From the NCBI RefSeq assembly GCF_003339615.1, contig NZ_QQBG01000017.1, forward strand, positions 1 through 64,000: a DNA stretch of 64,000 nucleotides, given 5' to 3'. The number at the start of each line of letters is the position of its first letter. Positions within the stretch are counted from its first letter, which is position 1. Positions 62,448-64,000 of this stretch are shown here, one piece after another. This stretch comes from Candidatus Similichlamydia laticola (GTDB lineage: Bacteria > Chlamydiota > Chlamydiia > Chlamydiales > Parilichlamydiaceae). The position numbers and the translations under genes are program-made. The notes under the pieces are model-generated. The model made no database searches and had not been told where the DNA came from. It was given only the letters and a program-made list of their open reading frames with translations.

Positions 62448-63494
62448 GTGCTCATTTCCGTCCTTTCGCTTTTTCCAGCTTATTTCGATAGCCCTCTTTC
62501 TTGTTCTTTGATTGGTCGTGCGCTTCGAGATGGTCTCTTGTCTGTGAACTTGATCAACTTACGTGATTTTGCTTCACGACGGGGGGGCCGTGTGGATGAT
62601 CGGCCTTTTGGAGGAGGTCCAGGGATGGTCTTGGACGCACCGACGGTTGTAAGATCCGTGACAGCTTGTTCTTCGCCTTGTACGCGTACGGTCATGCTTT
62701 CTCCGGCTGGTAGGCCGTTGAATTCCCGTCTTGTTAAAGAGCTGGCGAAGGAGGAACATCTCCTCTTGCTCTCTGGTCACTACGAGGGGGTGGATGCGCG
62801 TGCATTGGACCTCTGCATCGACGAATCCATCTCTGTTGGAGATTTTGTTCTTACGAATGGTTGTCTAGCAGCTCTTGTTGTGATCGATGCAGTGAGTAGA
62901 TTTTTATTAGGAGTCATTGGGAATGACCTGTCTGCTTGTGAGGACTCTTTTGAGAATTCGATTTTGGATTTTCCACATTATACTCGTCCAAGATCGTACT
63001 TAGGATATACGGTTCCTGAAGTGCTTGTTTCTGGTCATCACTATCAGGTTTCTGCCTTCAGAAAGGAAAGAGCGGTGGAAGAAACAAGGAGGATACGTCC
63101 GGATCTTTTTCTTTCTGCCTTGGGGAGTAGCTTTAGGGGAAAGCCTTTACTGATTCGCTATGTGGATGTGTCTCTTTCTCTTTTGGTTAATTGGTACAGG
63201 GCTTTGGGTTTTGTCCTCTTGGAAACGGAGTATGGCTTACTTGCTTCTGTTGAGCAAATTTCGGTACACTTTGTCAATTCGGGTTTAGCCTGTTTCGAAG
63301 AAGAGGCACCATCTCAACTTGTGCGCTATGTGAGTGAACAAGAAAGAACGAGCAGTGAGACTGCTTTGGCAGCTTTGTCTTGGCCTTACGTCGTTTCTCA
63401 TATTGATAGTGGAAAGGAGACTTTGACCTGTTTGAGGGTCATCGACCCTTCTGGTTTAAACTGGCTAATTGTTTCTGGGTGTTATGGCGGGTGA
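62448..63494 (+). CDS. trmD: tRNA (guanine-37 N1)-methyltransferase with C-terminal VOC-like domain
   Basis: Methylates G37 next to the anticodon and prevents frameshifting. 348 residues against about 240 in most bacteria. The knot motifs are LLLSGHYEGVDAR and SVGDFVLTNGCLAAL; DRPFGGGPGMVL and the substrate loop HYTRPRSYLGYTVPEVL are intact. Residues from about 235 form an extra domain: YVDVSLSLLVNWYRALGF resembles the start of a glyoxalase/bleomycin-resistance (VOC) fold. As far as I recall chlamydial TrmD is also about 350 residues, so the extension is probably phylum-wide. GTG 62448. Confidence 0.95.
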   Translation: MLISVLSLFPAYFDSPLSCSLIGRALRDGLLSVNLINLRDFASRRGGRVDDRPFGGGPGMVLDAPTVVRSVTACSSPCTRTVMLSPAGRPLNSRLVKELAKEEHLLLLSGHYEGVDARALDLCIDESISVGDFVLTNGCLAALVVIDAVSRFLLGVIGNDLSACEDSFENSILDFPHYTRPRSYLGYTVPEVLVSGHHYQVSAFRKERAVEETRRIRPDLFLSALGSSFRGKPLLIRYVDVSLSLLVNWYRALGFVLLETEYGLLASVEQISVHFVNSGLACFEEEAPSQLVRYVSEQERTSSETALAALSWPYVVSHIDSGKETLTCLRVIDPSGLNWLIVSGCYGG

Positions 63495-63497
63495 AGT

Positions 63498-63887
63498 ATG
63501 GTAAACAAGTTGCCAAAAGTTTTGGCTTTTGAAGAGCAGTTCAAGCGAAAAGAACCTCTGTGTTCCTTACGTGTCGGTGATTCCGTCACTGTACATATGA
63601 AGATCAAAGAGGGTGATAAATCTAGGATTCAGCTCTTCTCTGGCACGTTGATTGGGAAAAGTGGGAGTGGTTTATCTTCTGCTTTCGTGGTCAGGCGTGT
63701 CACAATGGGAGAAGGTGTTGAATATAAGTTTTTTGAGCACAGTCCCTTATTAATCAAGGTTGAGGTGACAGGACATGGAGTCAGTCGTCGAGCAAAGTTG
63801 AATTTTCTACGTGGGCGAGTTGGGAAGAAAGCACGTCTCAAGCAGATGGTGGGAAGGATCAAGTCTTCTACGGATGAACAAGAGTGA
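63498..63887 (+). CDS. rplS: Ribosomal protein L19
   Basis: 129 residues. FRVGDSVTVHMKI-type core (LRVGDSVTVHMKIKEGDKSR) and FVVRRVTMGEGVEYKFFEHSP. ATG 63498. Overlaps rnhB by 14 bases. Confidence 0.97.
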   Translation: MVNKLPKVLAFEEQFKRKEPLCSLRVGDSVTVHMKIKEGDKSRIQLFSGTLIGKSGSGLSSAFVVRRVTMGEGVEYKFFEHSPLLIKVEVTGHGVSRRAKLNFLRGRVGKKARLKQMVGRIKSSTDEQE

Positions 63888-64000
63888 GCTTTCTGTCTTT
63901 TCTGAGCATCCAGGTGTCTCTTTCGATTTGTCCTGCCTTGATGGTCGTTCCGAATGGGTTATCGGACTCGACGAAGTCGGAAGAGGGTGTTTAGCTGGGC
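63874..64000 (+). CDS. rnhB: Ribonuclease HII, 5' part only
   Basis: Begins at ATG 63874 inside rplS and runs off the window. The visible 42 residues end WVIGLDEVGRGCLAG, the family's first catalytic motif (GxDExGRGxLAG) with its Asp-Glu pair. It removes ribonucleotides from DNA. Last gene of the same block as in C. trachomatis. Confidence 0.93.
   Translation, partial: MNKSELSVFSEHPGVSFDLSCLDGRSEWVIGLDEVGRGCLAG

Noticed and set aside
1-64000. CRISPR arrays, insertion sequences, prophage, rRNA operon
   Set aside because: No regularly spaced repeats, transposase or integrase motifs, phage proteins or rRNA sequence were seen anywhere in the window.

Overview
The window comes from a member of the Chlamydiota, an obligately intracellular bacterium. 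The case rests on gene order and gene type: a uhpC-type hexose-phosphate carrier ahead of dnaE, an nqrB-C-D-E sodium-pump operon, a very large LepB, a long IleRS, a TrmD with an extra C-terminal domain, and an S10-spc-alpha ribosomal operon that opens with rplC, has no rpsJ, rpsN or rpmD, and ends rpoA-rplQ-gapA. Many neighbour pairs match Chlamydia trachomatis as I remember it (alaS-tkt; rnc-radA-sod-dut; trxA-trmL-hisS; uhpC-dnaE; ileS-lepB; rpmE-prfA-prmC-ffh-rpsP-trmD-rplS-rnhB). The blocks are rearranged relative to each other, and some usual members are missing between them. Genes are packed tightly, with ATGA overlaps and three convergent 3'-end overlaps.

Layout. 1-7 kb: alaS (minus, broken near the window edge), tkt, clpC. 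6.7-10.2 kb: minus-strand rnc-radA-sodA-dut operon. 10.2-14.4 kb: a CT296-like protein, two unrecognised proteins (one membrane-anchored), tRNA-Leu(CAG), trxA. 14.4-16.7 kb: hisS-trmL and the tmRNA gene ssrA, all minus. 16.7-22.8 kb: ileS, lepB, a CPA-type antiporter. 23.0-26.6 kb: nqrBCDE (minus). 26.7-35.4 kb: uhpC-dnaE, an exported SurA-like protein, rsmB, lnt. 35.5-42.0 kb: five tandem, AT-rich, multi-membrane-span paralogs. 42.0-42.7 kb: poorly coding DNA with one small membrane ORF. 42.8-57.8 kb: the ribosomal/secY/rpoA operon, gapA, a CT504-like RGG-tail protein, a DUF2608 protein, tRNA-Leu(TAA). 58-64 kb: tadA and the rpmE-to-rnhB translation block; rnhB runs off the window.

How it works together: most of the window is translation (ribosomal proteins, four tRNA ligases or tRNA modifiers, RF1 and its methylase, tmRNA, SRP and SecY export), replication (DnaE), host-derived energy (UhpC, NQR pump, antiporter, transketolase, GAPDH) and envelope biogenesis (LepB, Lnt, SurA-like). 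The tandem paralog array is the lineage-specific, accessory part. It sits between lnt and rplC, where C. trachomatis carries lpxC-fabZ-lpxA-fmt and the inclusion-membrane protein gene CT529/cap1. Its members look like candidate inclusion-membrane or other secreted membrane proteins; that role is inferred.

Most notable observations: a fused double-domain dUTPase with its catalytic motifs in the order 3-1-2-4-5, as in herpesvirus enzymes; the five-gene paralog array with TTG starts; a 31-codon Arg/Ser-rich tmRNA tag; an apparent +1 frameshift in alaS; and an Ffh with a degenerate G4 motif.
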